Shown here: positions 7,704-15,563 of the stretch, piece by piece
Layout: the number at the start of each line of letters is the position of its first letter
Numbering within the stretch: the stretch's first letter is position 1
Assembly: GCA_017395935.1 (NCBI GenBank)
Contig: JAFQNL010000019.1
Span: forward strand, 211,143-275,142
Reading direction: 5' to 3'
Source: Oscillospiraceae bacterium
Lineage (GTDB): Bacteria > Bacillota > Clostridia > Oscillospirales > Oscillospiraceae
DNA: 64,000 nucleotides
The notes under the pieces: generated by a model
Seen by the model: the letters and a program-made list of their open reading frames with translations, nothing else
Databases searched by the model: none
What the model was told of the DNA's origin: nothing
Position numbers and translations under genes: made by a program

Positions 7704-8464
7704 TTCTGCGAAAACCGAAGCATACTTGTGGCGGCTGCCATGGAAAATGCTGCCTGAAGGTAGAGCATCTGTCTGTCCGTATGGGAGAGGACCAGATTCT
7801 GGAGGATGTCAGCTTTCATCTCCACTGCGGTGAGCTGATTGCCCTGATCGGACCCAATGGAGCCGGAAAGAGCTCTCTCTTCAAGTCAATACTGGGCGAG
7901 ATGCCCTATCATGGGACGATCTCCTTTCAGTCTGCTGAACTGGGTCTTCAGAAAGCCCGAATCGGCTATGTTCCCCAGTCTCCTGGCTTTGATCCTGGAG
8001 ATCCTATGAGTGTTCTGGATCTTTTTGTATCAGCTACCACCGATTATCCTGTTTTTCTCCCTATTCCCAAAGCCATCCGAAGGAAGGTAATCGACTGCCT
8101 CAGCCGGGTCAACGGGGAAGGGCTGATCGACAAGCGTCTGGGTACCCTTTCCGGCGGCGAGATCCAGCGTGTCCTTCTGGCCATGGCTCTGGAACCGATC
8201 CCTAATCTGCTTATTCTGGATGAGCCTATGAGCGGCGTAGATATCGAAGGTGAGCGACAGCTGCTTGATCTGCTGGATCAGATCCGAGAAAAGTATGACC
8301 TGTCCGTTCTCCTCTCTACCCATGACTTTCAGACACTGGGCCGGGTGGACAAGGTTATCCTGCTGCAGAAAAAGATCCTTGCTGCCGGTCCCACCGGCGA
8401 GGTTCTGTGCTCGGACGCTTTTCGCCGCCTGTTTGGCAGCCAGCAGGAAGGGGGTGTCCGATAA
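7700..8464 (+). CDS. znuC: Zinc/manganese ABC transporter ATP-binding protein
   Basis: The 254-residue ATPase has Walker A GPNGAGKSS, Q-loop YVPQSPG, signature LSGGE, Walker B LLILDEP and H-loop STHD. ATG 7700 overlaps the znuA stop (ATGA) and sits 8 nt after GGGAGG, so the upstream in-frame ATG at 7685 is not used. It has an extra Cys-rich N-terminus, HTCGGCHGKCC at about 9-19, before the usual first strand. This is absent from textbook ZnuC and could bind metal (inference). It powers the ZnuB permease. Confidence 0.92.
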   Translation: MILRKPKHTCGGCHGKCCLKVEHLSVRMGEDQILEDVSFHLHCGELIALIGPNGAGKSSLFKSILGEMPYHGTISFQSAELGLQKARIGYVPQSPGFDPGDPMSVLDLFVSATTDYPVFLPIPKAIRRKVIDCLSRVNGEGLIDKRLGTLSGGEIQRVLLAMALEPIPNLLILDEPMSGVDIEGERQLLDLLDQIREKYDLSVLLSTHDFQTLGRVDKVILLQKKILAAGPTGEVLCSDAFRRLFGSQQEGGVR

Positions 8465-9312
8465 TGGACCTCTGGTATCAGCTCGTCGATCTGCTCCCCT
8501 TTGAATGGGCCGAGCCAGGCAGAATGCTCTTCATGAAAAATGCGCTTCTGGCCATTTTAGTTATCTCGCCTCTGTTCGGACTGCTGTCCACCATGGTGGT
8601 AGAAAAGAAGATGTCTTTTTTCTCCGACGCATTGGGCCATTCTGCCTTTACCGGCATAGCTGCCGGAACCTTGGCCGGCTTTACTGACCCAAGCTGGTGC
8701 GCCGTTTTGCTGGCGGTCTGCTTCGCGCTGCTCTTTACCTGGGTCAGAAATCGGACCAATTTGGCCAGTGACACGGTAATTGGTGTCTTTTCTTCCACCG
8801 CAGTGGCGTTGGGCATTTTCCTTTCCACGCTTGGTGGACGCAGCTTCACCAAATTCAACAGCCTGCTGGTGGGAGATATTCTCTCTGTTACACCGGAAAA
8901 GATCGCTCTTCTGGCACTGATCCTGCTGCTGGTTGCGCTTCTCTGGCTCACATCCCTGAATCAGATTGCACTCTCCGCGATCCATCCGGCCCTTGCCCGG
9001 AGTCGCGGCGTCCAATTAATCCGGCAGGAAGCGCTTTTCAACTGTGCTGTTGCCGTGGTCGTCACCCTCTCAATGACCTGGGTCGGTCTGCTGGTCATTA
9101 ACTCTCTTCTGGTTTTACCCGGCGCCGCGGCCCGGAATCTGGCCAGAAATATGCGCCAGTATACCTGGATTTCCCTTGCTCTGGCCCTTATTTCCGGATT
9201 TACCGGACTGATGATGAGTTACTATATCGGCGCTTCCACCGGCGCATCCATCACGCTGGTGCTGGCTCTCTGCTTTGCGCTTACCTTCTGCTTCCGCAAG
9301 CGCTGTCTCTGA
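8464..9312 (+). CDS. znuB: Zinc/manganese ABC transporter permease
   Basis: The 282-residue polytopic membrane protein of the ABC-3 family has about eight segments. It carries the family patterns DALGHSAFTGIAAG near the N-terminus and LVINSLLVLPGAAARNLA towards the C-terminus. The start ATG overlaps the znuC stop (TAATG), so translation is probably coupled. It closes the dinB-znuACB unit, which ends at a strong hairpin 6 nt downstream. Confidence 0.92.
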   Translation: MDLWYQLVDLLPFEWAEPGRMLFMKNALLAILVISPLFGLLSTMVVEKKMSFFSDALGHSAFTGIAAGTLAGFTDPSWCAVLLAVCFALLFTWVRNRTNLASDTVIGVFSSTAVALGIFLSTLGGRSFTKFNSLLVGDILSVTPEKIALLALILLLVALLWLTSLNQIALSAIHPALARSRGVQLIRQEALFNCAVAVVVTLSMTWVGLLVINSLLVLPGAAARNLARNMRQYTWISLALALISGFTGLMMSYYIGASTGASITLVLALCFALTFCFRKRCL

Positions 9313-9318
9313 GATGAA

Positions 9319-9360
9319 AAAAGAGTCTCTGTCATTATGAGTGACAGAGACTCTTTTCTT
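9319..9360 (+). terminator. Terminator of dinB-znuACB
   Basis: AAAAGAGTCTCTGTCA (9319-9334) pairs with TGACAGAGACTCTTTT (9342-9357), T-rich afterwards. Confidence 0.9.
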
Positions 9361-9451
9361 ATTTTCTTTTTAATGGTATAAACGGTTCCGTGCTGTTCGA
9401 AGTTCGATAACCAGCGCCTGTCCGCTCTGCGGACAGATGTCCCTATTTCTT

Positions 9452-9480
9452 CACCACCGGAAAGCGCTCCGCATAGTATA
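9452..9480 (+). promoter_or_regulatory. Sigma-K-type promoter of dpaAB (candidate)
   Basis: CACC (9452-9455), 16-nt spacer, CATAGTATA (9472-9480) fits the sigma-K pattern of a short AC-type -35 and CATA-N3-TA. Dipicolinate synthase genes are sigma-K dependent in B. subtilis, which supports the call. Confidence 0.5.
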
Positions 9481-9516
9481 TCCCATCCCACCAGAAAGGA
9501 CGGTGAAGCTACTAAA

Positions 9517-10389
9517 ATGCCTCGTACATTACATTTCTGGGTGCTGGGAGGCGATCTGCGTCAGGTAAAGCTTGCCCGGCTTCTTCAGGAGGACGGACAC
9601 AGCGTCCAGACCTATGCCATGGAGCACCGCCCGGATCCGGGCAGCCTTCCGGGCTCAGACACCATAAGAGGAATCGAGCAGGCGGACTGCGTAATCCTGC
9701 CTCTGCCTATGACGGGCGAACGGGGTCTGCTCAACTGCGCCCTTTCAGATCTTCATGTATCCGCTGACGAGATCTTTGCCCATTTGATCCCCGGTCAGCT
9801 GGTTTGTGCCGGCAAAGTGCCTCCCAAATTCCGTGTACTGGCAGAGAGAAAAGGACTGATCCTTCGAGACTATTTTGAGCGGGAGGAGCTTGCAGTTGCA
9901 AACGCAGTCCCAACAGCAGAGGGAGCGATCCAGATCGCCATGGAAGAGCTTCCGACCACCCTCTTCGGTCTGGATGTGCTGATTATCGGCTATGGCAGAC
10001 TGGGTAAGATTCTGGCCCATCGACTCAAGGGGCTCGGCGCACAGGTGACAGTGTCCGCCCGTAAATACAGCGACCTTGCATGGATCGAGGCCTATGGGTA
10101 TCGCCCGGAGCGAACCGATCAGCTAACAGGCTGGCTGGGTGTATATGATCTGATTATCAACACTGTCCCGACCCGGATAATCGGCGAAGCGCAGCTGGCC
10201 GATCTGAAAGAGAACAGTCTGGTCATAGATCTTGCCTCCAGTCCCGGAGGAGTAGACCGCACGGCCGCCGCCCAACAGGGCGTCAAGGTGATCTGGGCGC
10301 TGTCGCTGCCGGGCAAGGCAGCACCGGACAGCTCAGGCCGGATCATACGTGACACTATTTATCATATTATGCAGGAGCTGGAACTATGA
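9517..10389 (+). CDS. dpaA: Dipicolinate synthase subunit A
   Basis: DpaA/SpoVFA works with DpaB to oxidise dihydrodipicolinate to dipicolinic acid, which is packed into the spore core. The 290-residue protein has an N-terminal Rossmann-like part (WVLGGDLRQVKLARLL), a second NAD(P)-type motif IIGYGRLGK near 154-162, and the conserved late segment LVIDLASSPGGVD. The ribosome binding site may be GGTGA 10 nt before the ATG. dpaB overlaps its end. A sigma-K-like promoter lies upstream. The gene points to true endospore formation. Confidence 0.93.
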   Translation: MPRTLHFWVLGGDLRQVKLARLLQEDGHSVQTYAMEHRPDPGSLPGSDTIRGIEQADCVILPLPMTGERGLLNCALSDLHVSADEIFAHLIPGQLVCAGKVPPKFRVLAERKGLILRDYFEREELAVANAVPTAEGAIQIAMEELPTTLFGLDVLIIGYGRLGKILAHRLKGLGAQVTVSARKYSDLAWIEAYGYRPERTDQLTGWLGVYDLIINTVPTRIIGEAQLADLKENSLVIDLASSPGGVDRTAAAQQGVKVIWALSLPGKAAPDSSGRIIRDTIYHIMQELEL

Positions 10390-10982
10390 AACTCTGTGAC
10401 GCTGCCGTTGGCTTTGCCCTTTGCGGTTCTTACTGTACCCATCAGACAGTGCTTGAGGCGCTGAAGACCTTTGCGGGAGAGACCGGTCAGCTGATCCCGA
10501 TCCTTGCCGAGGAGAGCGGAAACAGAGACAGCCGGTTTGGCAGCAACGCACAGCTGCGCCATGAGCTTGAATCGCTCTGCGGCCACCCCATCTGGGACAG
10601 CATTGAAAAGGTAGAGCCAATTGGACCCAAAAGACTGCTGGATCTGCTCATTATTGCCCCCTGCACCGGAAACACATTGGGAAAGCTGGCCGCCGGTATC
10701 ACTGACAGTGCTATTACTATGGCCGCCAAAGCGCATCTAAGAAACGGTAGACCTATTTTGCTGGCGCCTTCTACCAATGACGGACTGTCTGTCTCGCTTC
10801 GTAATCTGGGTGATCTGCTTATGAGGAAGCAGTATTATTGTGTTCCGTTTTCTCAGGACGACCCTGCTGGTAAGCCAAACTCCATTGTCTCGCATATGGA
10901 TCTGATTCTTCCCGCGGCTCAGGCCGCTTTGGAGGGCAGGCAGTACCAGCCGTTACTTATGGAGCGGGCGAAACGTGAATAA
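10386..10982 (+). CDS. dpaB: Dipicolinate synthase subunit B (flavoprotein)
   Basis: The 198-residue protein is of the flavoprotein/phosphopantothenoylcysteine-decarboxylase-like family. Recognisable segments are VGFALCGSYCTH near the start, IAPCTGNTLGKLAAGITD in the middle and PILLAPSTNDGLS. It is the second subunit of dipicolinate synthase. Its ATG overlaps the dpaA stop (ATGA), so the two are translationally coupled. No terminator with a T-tract is seen after it; only an AT-rich 7-bp inverted repeat (GAATAAT/ATTATTC, 10977-10995). Confidence 0.93.
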   Translation: MKLCDAAVGFALCGSYCTHQTVLEALKTFAGETGQLIPILAEESGNRDSRFGSNAQLRHELESLCGHPIWDSIEKVEPIGPKRLLDLLIIAPCTGNTLGKLAAGITDSAITMAAKAHLRNGRPILLAPSTNDGLSVSLRNLGDLLMRKQYYCVPFSQDDPAGKPNSIVSHMDLILPAAQAALEGRQYQPLLMERAKRE

Positions 10983-11030
10983 TAACGAATTATTCAGCCA
11001 GATATTTCGGATTTCTTTAGAATTCTTCAC

Positions 11031-11059
11031 TTAACAGCAGGGCCATTTTGTGCTATACT
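11031..11059 (+). promoter_or_regulatory. Sigma-A promoter of the glycosyltransferase
   Basis: TTAACA (11031-11036), 17-nt spacer, TATACT (11054-11059). Confidence 0.7.
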
Positions 11060-11113
11060 TATTTTGTATTTAAATGAAAGTTACTTCTACTTAAGGTAAA
11101 GGAGCGAATTGTT

Positions 11114-12136
11114 TTGAAGCTGATCACATTTGCAGTGCCTTGCTACAACTCTGCAGCATATATGTCTCACTGCATTGACACTCTGCTCACCGGCGGTGAC
11201 GAGGTGGAGATCATTCTGGTTGATGACGGATCCAAGGACGATACCGGCGCCATTGCCGATCGCTATGCTGAGCAGTATCCTGATATTGTTCGGGTCATTC
11301 ATCAGCCCAACGGCGGCCACGGCGAAGGCGTAAATCAGGGTATGCGCAATGCCACCGGTGTCTACTATAAGGTAGTGGACTCTGATGACTGGGTGGATAC
11401 CGATGCGCTGAAGAAGATTCTGGACACCATCCGGGGCTGGGTAAATTCCAACAATCTGGTAGATCTGCTCATCTGCAACTATGTCTATGAGCATGTGGAG
11501 GACAATACCAGCCATACCATTCGCTATAACAGCGTATTCCCTGAAGATACCGTCTTCGGCTGGCCCGAAGTGGGGCACTGGAGCCCCTCTCAGTACCTGC
11601 TGATGCACTCTGTGTTCTATCGTACTCAGCTGGTTCGTGACTGTAAGCTTGAGCTGCCCAAGCACACGTTCTATGTGGACAATATCTTTGTTTACCAGCC
11701 CCTGCCCTGGGTCAAGACCATGTACTATATGGATCTGGACTTCTATCGCTACTTCATCGGCCGTCAGGATCAGAGCGTTAATGAAGCAGTCATGGTCAAG
11801 CGGGTTGACCAGCAGCTCCGTGTAACTCGGATTATGCTCGACTGCTTCGATGTGCTGAGCATTCGTAAAACCAACCGGAAGCTCTACCGCTATATGTGCC
11901 GCTATCTGTCCATGATGATGACCATTTCTTCCATGTTCCTCATGATCTCCGGCACAGAGGAGAATCTGAAGAAGAAGGACGAACTCTGGGACTATCTGAA
12001 GAACAAAAATACCTACCTCTATCAGAAGATGAAGTACCGCTCTCTCTCTGCTGTTTCCGATTTGCCCGGCAAGGTAGGACGGAAACTGGGTGTCAGTGGC
12101 TATCGTCTGGCAAGAAAGATCTATAAGTTCAACTAA
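11114..12136 (+). CDS. Family 2 glycosyltransferase
   Basis: The 340-residue GT-A enzyme has the nucleotide-sugar motifs of GT2: VPCYNSAAYM near the start, LVDDGSKDDT at about 35-44 and the DxD-type VDSDDWVD at about 87-94. There is no clear membrane anchor. The acceptor is unknown; the family usually builds surface polysaccharide, teichoic-type polymer or glycolipid. The start is TTG 11114, 10 nt after AAAGGAG. It has its own promoter and tandem terminators, so it is a single-gene unit between two sporulation operons. Confidence 0.88.
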   Translation: MKLITFAVPCYNSAAYMSHCIDTLLTGGDEVEIILVDDGSKDDTGAIADRYAEQYPDIVRVIHQPNGGHGEGVNQGMRNATGVYYKVVDSDDWVDTDALKKILDTIRGWVNSNNLVDLLICNYVYEHVEDNTSHTIRYNSVFPEDTVFGWPEVGHWSPSQYLLMHSVFYRTQLVRDCKLELPKHTFYVDNIFVYQPLPWVKTMYYMDLDFYRYFIGRQDQSVNEAVMVKRVDQQLRVTRIMLDCFDVLSIRKTNRKLYRYMCRYLSMMMTISSMFLMISGTEENLKKKDELWDYLKNKNTYLYQKMKYRSLSAVSDLPGKVGRKLGVSGYRLARKIYKFN

Positions 12137-12156
12137 GCCTTATATTCTGCCATATT

Positions 12157-12190
12157 GGGGCGGTACCTGTCAAAGGGTGCCGCCCTTTTC
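12157..12190 (+). terminator. Terminator 1 after the glycosyltransferase
   Basis: GGGCGGTACC pairs with GGGTGCCGCCC with one wobble, followed by TTTTC. Confidence 0.8.
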
Positions 12191-12204
12191 ATTTGCTGCA
12201 CACC

Positions 12205-12227
12205 GCCGTCTTAGACGGCTTTTTTAT
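12205..12227 (+). terminator. Terminator 2 after the glycosyltransferase
   Basis: GCCGTCT/AGACGGC short-loop hairpin followed by TTTTTTA. It makes a tandem terminator just before the spoIIGA leader. Confidence 0.8.
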
Positions 12228-12269
12228 TTGACCGGCTGTATACTGATTTTCCGGAAGGGGTGATGAGGG

Positions 12270-13130
12270 ATGACTGTGATCTATGTCGATACCGTACTGG
12301 TGCTCAACAGTATTTTGGACTATCTGCTGCTTCTTTCGACGGCAAAGCTGACTGCCCAACCCTTTTCAAGGCTGCGCCTTCTGGCCGGAAGCCTTCTGGG
12401 CGGCGGATACGCAGTGCTGTTGTTTCTTCCGGACGCTCACTGGCTTTCAAATCCGCTGATTAAGCTGCTGTGGGCTGTTCTGATCGTGCTGGTCGCGTTT
12501 GGCTTAGGCGGAGATCTGCTTCGGCTGACTTTGGTCTTTTTGGCTCTGTCATGTTCACTGGCTGGGATACTGGTGCTAGTCTCTTTGTTCTCCGCTGCAA
12601 ACCTGACCTATCCACAGGGGATCCCGGTCACATCAATGGACTGGAAAGCGCTGATTCTGGCGGCATCTCTATGCTATCTGCTCTCTGCCACTTTCCTGCG
12701 CAGAATAGCGGACCGGAGAGAGACCAGACTGCTGCCCGTCAAACTTCGATGGGACTGCCGTCAGACTGCCTTCACAGCGCTGGAGGATACAGGAGATCTG
12801 CTTACAGACCCTGCCGGCAACGGACCGGTTCTGGTGGTCTATTGGAAGACTGCGGCAGCCGTTCTTCCTCAGCTGCCCCGTCTTCAGGAATCAGATATTC
12901 GAGACCCGGTCGAAGGAATCGGCCGGTTAGCGGACAGTTGGGGGAGAGGACGGCTGAACTTGCTGCCCTATCGTGGCATCGGAAGCGGACAGCGATTTCT
13001 TCTTGCCGTCCGGGTGGACAGCGCTGTAATCAACGGCGAAGTGCTTCACGGTCAACTGGTCGCTCTGGCACCGGATCAGCTCTCAGAAGGAAGTTATCAG
13101 GCCGTAATCGGCCCGCGGAAAGGAGTTTAA
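12270..13130 (+). CDS. spoIIGA: Sigma-E processing peptidase SpoIIGA
   Basis: SpoIIGA is the membrane aspartic protease that cleaves pro-sigma-E after a forespore signal. The 286-residue protein has five N-terminal membrane segments (about 1-150) and a cytoplasmic protease half. The catalytic-type segment is [14 protein letters not shown], with the active Asp in the D-T-G-style motif. It is directly upstream of sigE (1 nt gap), as in other sporulators. AGGGG lies 10 nt before the ATG. A TATACT at 12239-12244 has no -35 at normal spacing; B. subtilis spoIIG likewise has abnormal spacing and needs Spo0A, but no clear 0A box is seen here. Confidence 0.93.
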   Translation: MTVIYVDTVLVLNSILDYLLLLSTAKLTAQPFSRLRLLAGSLLGGGYAVLLFLPDAHWLSNPLIKLLWAVLIVLVAFGLGGDLLRLTLVFLALSCSLAGILVLVSLFSAANLTYPQGIPVTSMDWKALILAASLCYLLSATFLRRIADRRETRLLPVKLRWDCRQTAFTALEDTGDLLTDPAGNGPVLVVYWKTAAAVLPQLPRLQESDIRDPVEGIGRLADSWGRGRLNLLPYRGIGSGQRFLLAVRVDSAVINGEVLHGQLVALAPDQLSEGSYQAVIGPRKGV

Positions 13131-13131
13131 A

Positions 13132-13848
13132 ATGGATCTGAGACTTTTGCTGCACTGTCTGATTGCCCGATTGAAGGCGTTCTGCGGCTTGTCAGAGGGC
13201 GTTGGTTACATTGGCGGCAGCGACACTCTGCCTCCACCGATCTCCCGGGAGCAGGAAAAACAGCTGCTGCAGGAAAGCAGAGAAGGGAACCAGCAGGCAA
13301 GGAATGTTTTGATCGAGCACAATCTGCGTCTGGTCGTCTATCTGGCCAGACGGTTTGAGAATACAGGCATTAATCTGGAAGATCTGATCTCTATCGGCAC
13401 CATCGGGCTGGTCAAAGGGGTCAACACCTTCGACCCTGATAAGAATATCAAGTTGGCTACCTATGCCTCCAGATGTATTGAAAACGAGATCCTGATGCAT
13501 TTGCGAAAGACTGCCAACCAAAGGGGAGAGATATCCTTTGATGAGCCGCTGAACACCGATTGGGATGGAAACGAGCTGCTGCTGTCAGATATTCTCGGTA
13601 CAGACGAAGACGTTGTCAGCAGACCACTGGAAGAAGCCGCCGAGCGTCAACTTCTTCACGCAGCGCTGGAGACACTCAACGAGCGTGAACTGCATATTAT
13701 TGCCAGCCGGTTTGGTTTGGGCGGCCGGCGCAGCTGCACGCAGAAGGAAGTCGCCGATACAATGGGTATCTCTCAGTCCTATATTTCCCGTCTGGAGAAA
13801 AGGATTATCACCCGGCTGCGCTCAGAAATCCTTCGGATGAGCGGCTGA
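13132..13848 (+). CDS. sigE: RNA polymerase sigma-E factor (mother cell)
   Basis: The 238-residue sigma-70 family factor carries the sigma-E hallmark [13 protein letters not shown] at about 26-38. This is the pro-sequence junction cut by SpoIIGA; residues 1 to about 26 ([15 protein letters not shown]...) are the inhibitory pro-peptide. Region 2 contains [16 protein letters not shown] and [18 protein letters not shown]. Region 4.2 contains [22 protein letters not shown]. It directs early mother-cell transcription. It is 1 nt after spoIIGA. No terminator follows, so read-through towards the lipoprotein and sigG is possible. Confidence 0.95.
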   Translation: MDLRLLLHCLIARLKAFCGLSEGVGYIGGSDTLPPPISREQEKQLLQESREGNQQARNVLIEHNLRLVVYLARRFENTGINLEDLISIGTIGLVKGVNTFDPDKNIKLATYASRCIENEILMHLRKTANQRGEISFDEPLNTDWDGNELLLSDILGTDEDVVSRPLEEAAERQLLHAALETLNERELHIIASRFGLGGRRSCTQKEVADTMGISQSYISRLEKRIITRLRSEILRMSG

Positions 13849-13881
13849 CAGCGTTTTCTGAAATATTATTAATCTTCCAAG

Positions 13882-13910
13882 CGTATCATGTCTATATAGT
13901 AGACGATACG
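13882..13910. repeat. Inverted repeat between sigE and the lipoprotein gene
   Basis: CGTATC (13882-13887) and GTCTA (13890-13894) pair with TAGAC (13900-13904) and GATACG (13905-13910); an AT bulge sits in the left arm and the loop is TATAG. No T-tract follows on either strand, so it is more likely an operator or an mRNA-stability hairpin than a terminator. It lies 11 nt before an extended -10. Confidence 0.55.
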
Positions 13911-13920
13911 AAAAAGAATA

Positions 13921-13929
13921 TGGTATAAT
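13921..13929 (+). promoter_or_regulatory. Extended -10 promoter of the lipoprotein gene
   Basis: TGGTATAAT is an extended -10 (TG-N-TATAAT) with no good -35 at 17 nt. It is 34 nt upstream of the start codon. Confidence 0.5.
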
Positions 13930-13963
13930 CATTCTGCCAACTTCATTGATTGGAGGAATGAAA

Positions 13964-15472
13964 ATGAAAAGAATTAAGAATCTTCCGGCAATCGTGCTGG
14001 CTGTTGCGCTGCTGATAAGTCTGCTGAGCGGCTGCGGTGCCAAGTCTCCCGTTGATGGATACTATGGTCTGCTTGAGGAGATGCAGGCCACAATGAAAGC
14101 GGGAGCCAAGTCCGACATGAGTCTTGACTTTGAGATGGATGGAATGCCGATCGCTGTCGATCTTGAACTGCTCACCAAAGGTGAGGAGGACGGCCGAATC
14201 AACGGCTCTGTCGAAGTTTCCGGCATCTCTGTTAAGATCCCTGAGATTCTCTTTAACGACGGTACAGTTATCTATCTGGATGGCTCCGGCTTTGCTGATC
14301 TGCTGACGCTGGCGGATTTGGTAGACGCCGAGGTTCTGGATCAGATTCGAGGTAAGCATCTGATGATGACGGTTGAGCAGGCTATCGCCACCGAGATGGA
14401 TGCGGAGGCTATCGCTCTGCTGGAGTCCACCAGCCGTAAGTGCGCTGACGAGCTCAAGGCCCGGGCGGAGCTCTACTCTGAGGACCCCGACCAGAAGGGT
14501 ACCTATGTTCTTGAAGTGAGCGGCAATATACTCTATGATCTGTTTTTGGTTGCAATCAACGATATGATCGAGCATCAGGATGCCTATATTGACTTCATTT
14601 ACGACTCTGTCGGTGCAAATAAGTACATGACCAGAGAAGATCTGGAAACTGCCTTTGCCGAGATCAAGACCTCTCTTGAGTCCGATGACAGCACCTTGCC
14701 TGCAGAGGTAGTTGAAAAGCTCAACGGAATCCACTTGACCAGCGCCATCAGCAAGGGTAAGGATAATAGCTATCAGATTGAAAGCGTTCTGACGATTGAA
14801 ATCGAGGGCGAAGCGATCGCACTCAACATTTCCGAGACAGTTATTGCCGTGAAGGAAGAGCTGGACTTCACCATTTCCGGCGAAACGATCGACTTTGAAG
14901 AGTTTGCCGAGTCGTTGGTCAACTCTCTCTATGGTTATAGCTATGAAGACGATTACTATTTCGAAGACGTGGAAGACGTTTACGCGACCGGCACGCTCGA
15001 TCAGCTTGATTTGACCACTGCCACCGATCGCGTGGACACCATTACCATTGTCTCTGCCTCCGGTACCAGATGCTCGGTTGCTGTCCCCAATGACATGAAC
15101 TGGAACGAAGCCTATATTGATTCCGCACTTAACAGTGTTACCGGCAGTGACAAGGACATCTCCTATTTTTACTCTGCCTACACCACTCCCATCGACGATC
15201 TGGATTTGGATGCCTTTATTGACGATGCCGTTGCATCCTTTAATGATCCGGAAATCGGAGGCGATGTGACACGGACTGAGAAAGTAGTTGGCAATGATGT
15301 ATATGCCATGGCTTTGGAGGGCAATTACAGCGGCCTTGATCTCTACGAACTCTTTATTGTGGAAAACATTTCTGCAGATGAGTGCGCAGTGATCACGGTT
15401 CTCCTCTATGGAAGTGATCTGACACCGGTCCAGAGCTTGGTAGACTACTACGACCTGACTCTTCCTCGCTAA
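13964..15472 (+). CDS. Unknown lipoprotein between sigE and sigG
   Basis: This is a secreted, lipid-anchored protein of 502 residues. A basic N-terminus and hydrophobic segment (IVLAVALLISLLSGC) end at a lipobox with Cys near 24. ATG 13964 is chosen because it is 7 nt after GGAGG; the in-frame ATG at 13958 is too close. The mature part is acidic and has two regions. The first resembles a sensor-like lipoprotein fold (about 40-310, with repeated LEL/EID strands). The second, after a YGYSYEDDYYFEDVED linker, contains many strands. I recognise no catalytic motif. Its place inside the spoIIGA-sigE-sigG cluster suggests a sporulation link, unproven. Confidence 0.85.
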   Translation: MKRIKNLPAIVLAVALLISLLSGCGAKSPVDGYYGLLEEMQATMKAGAKSDMSLDFEMDGMPIAVDLELLTKGEEDGRINGSVEVSGISVKIPEILFNDGTVIYLDGSGFADLLTLADLVDAEVLDQIRGKHLMMTVEQAIATEMDAEAIALLESTSRKCADELKARAELYSEDPDQKGTYVLEVSGNILYDLFLVAINDMIEHQDAYIDFIYDSVGANKYMTREDLETAFAEIKTSLESDDSTLPAEVVEKLNGIHLTSAISKGKDNSYQIESVLTIEIEGEAIALNISETVIAVKEELDFTISGETIDFEEFAESLVNSLYGYSYEDDYYFEDVEDVYATGTLDQLDLTTATDRVDTITIVSASGTRCSVAVPNDMNWNEAYIDSALNSVTGSDKDISYFYSAYTTPIDDLDLDAFIDDAVASFNDPEIGGDVTRTEKVVGNDVYAMALEGNYSGLDLYELFIVENISADECAVITVLLYGSDLTPVQSLVDYYDLTLPR

Positions 15473-15506
15473 CCAACAAAGCCTCCTATCCGGCAAAACT
15501 CCCCCT

Positions 15507-15535
15507 GCATAGCAAAAACCTCCTGTGGAGATACT
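15507..15535 (+). promoter_or_regulatory. Sigma-F/sigma-G-type promoter of sigG
   Basis: GCATA (15507-15511), 15-nt spacer, GGAGATACT (15527-15535) fits the forespore consensus GYATA-N15/16-GGNNANANT. Transcription would begin near 15541-15543, inside the loop of the leader hairpin and downstream of its 5' arm. Confidence 0.7.
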
Positions 15536-15558
15536 GTTAACAGTACCACAGGAGGTTT
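15516..15558 (+). promoter_or_regulatory. Hairpin sequestering the sigG ribosome binding site
   Basis: AAACCTCCTGTGG (15516-15528) pairs perfectly with CCACAGGAGGTTT (15546-15558), which contains the AGGAGG of sigG. The 17-nt loop itself holds the palindrome TACTGTTAACAGTA. No T-tract follows, so it acts at translation rather than as a terminator. mRNA started at the sigma-F promoter lacks the 5' arm and would be free for translation; mRNA from upstream would be blocked. Confidence 0.75.
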
Positions 15559-15563
15559 CGCTC

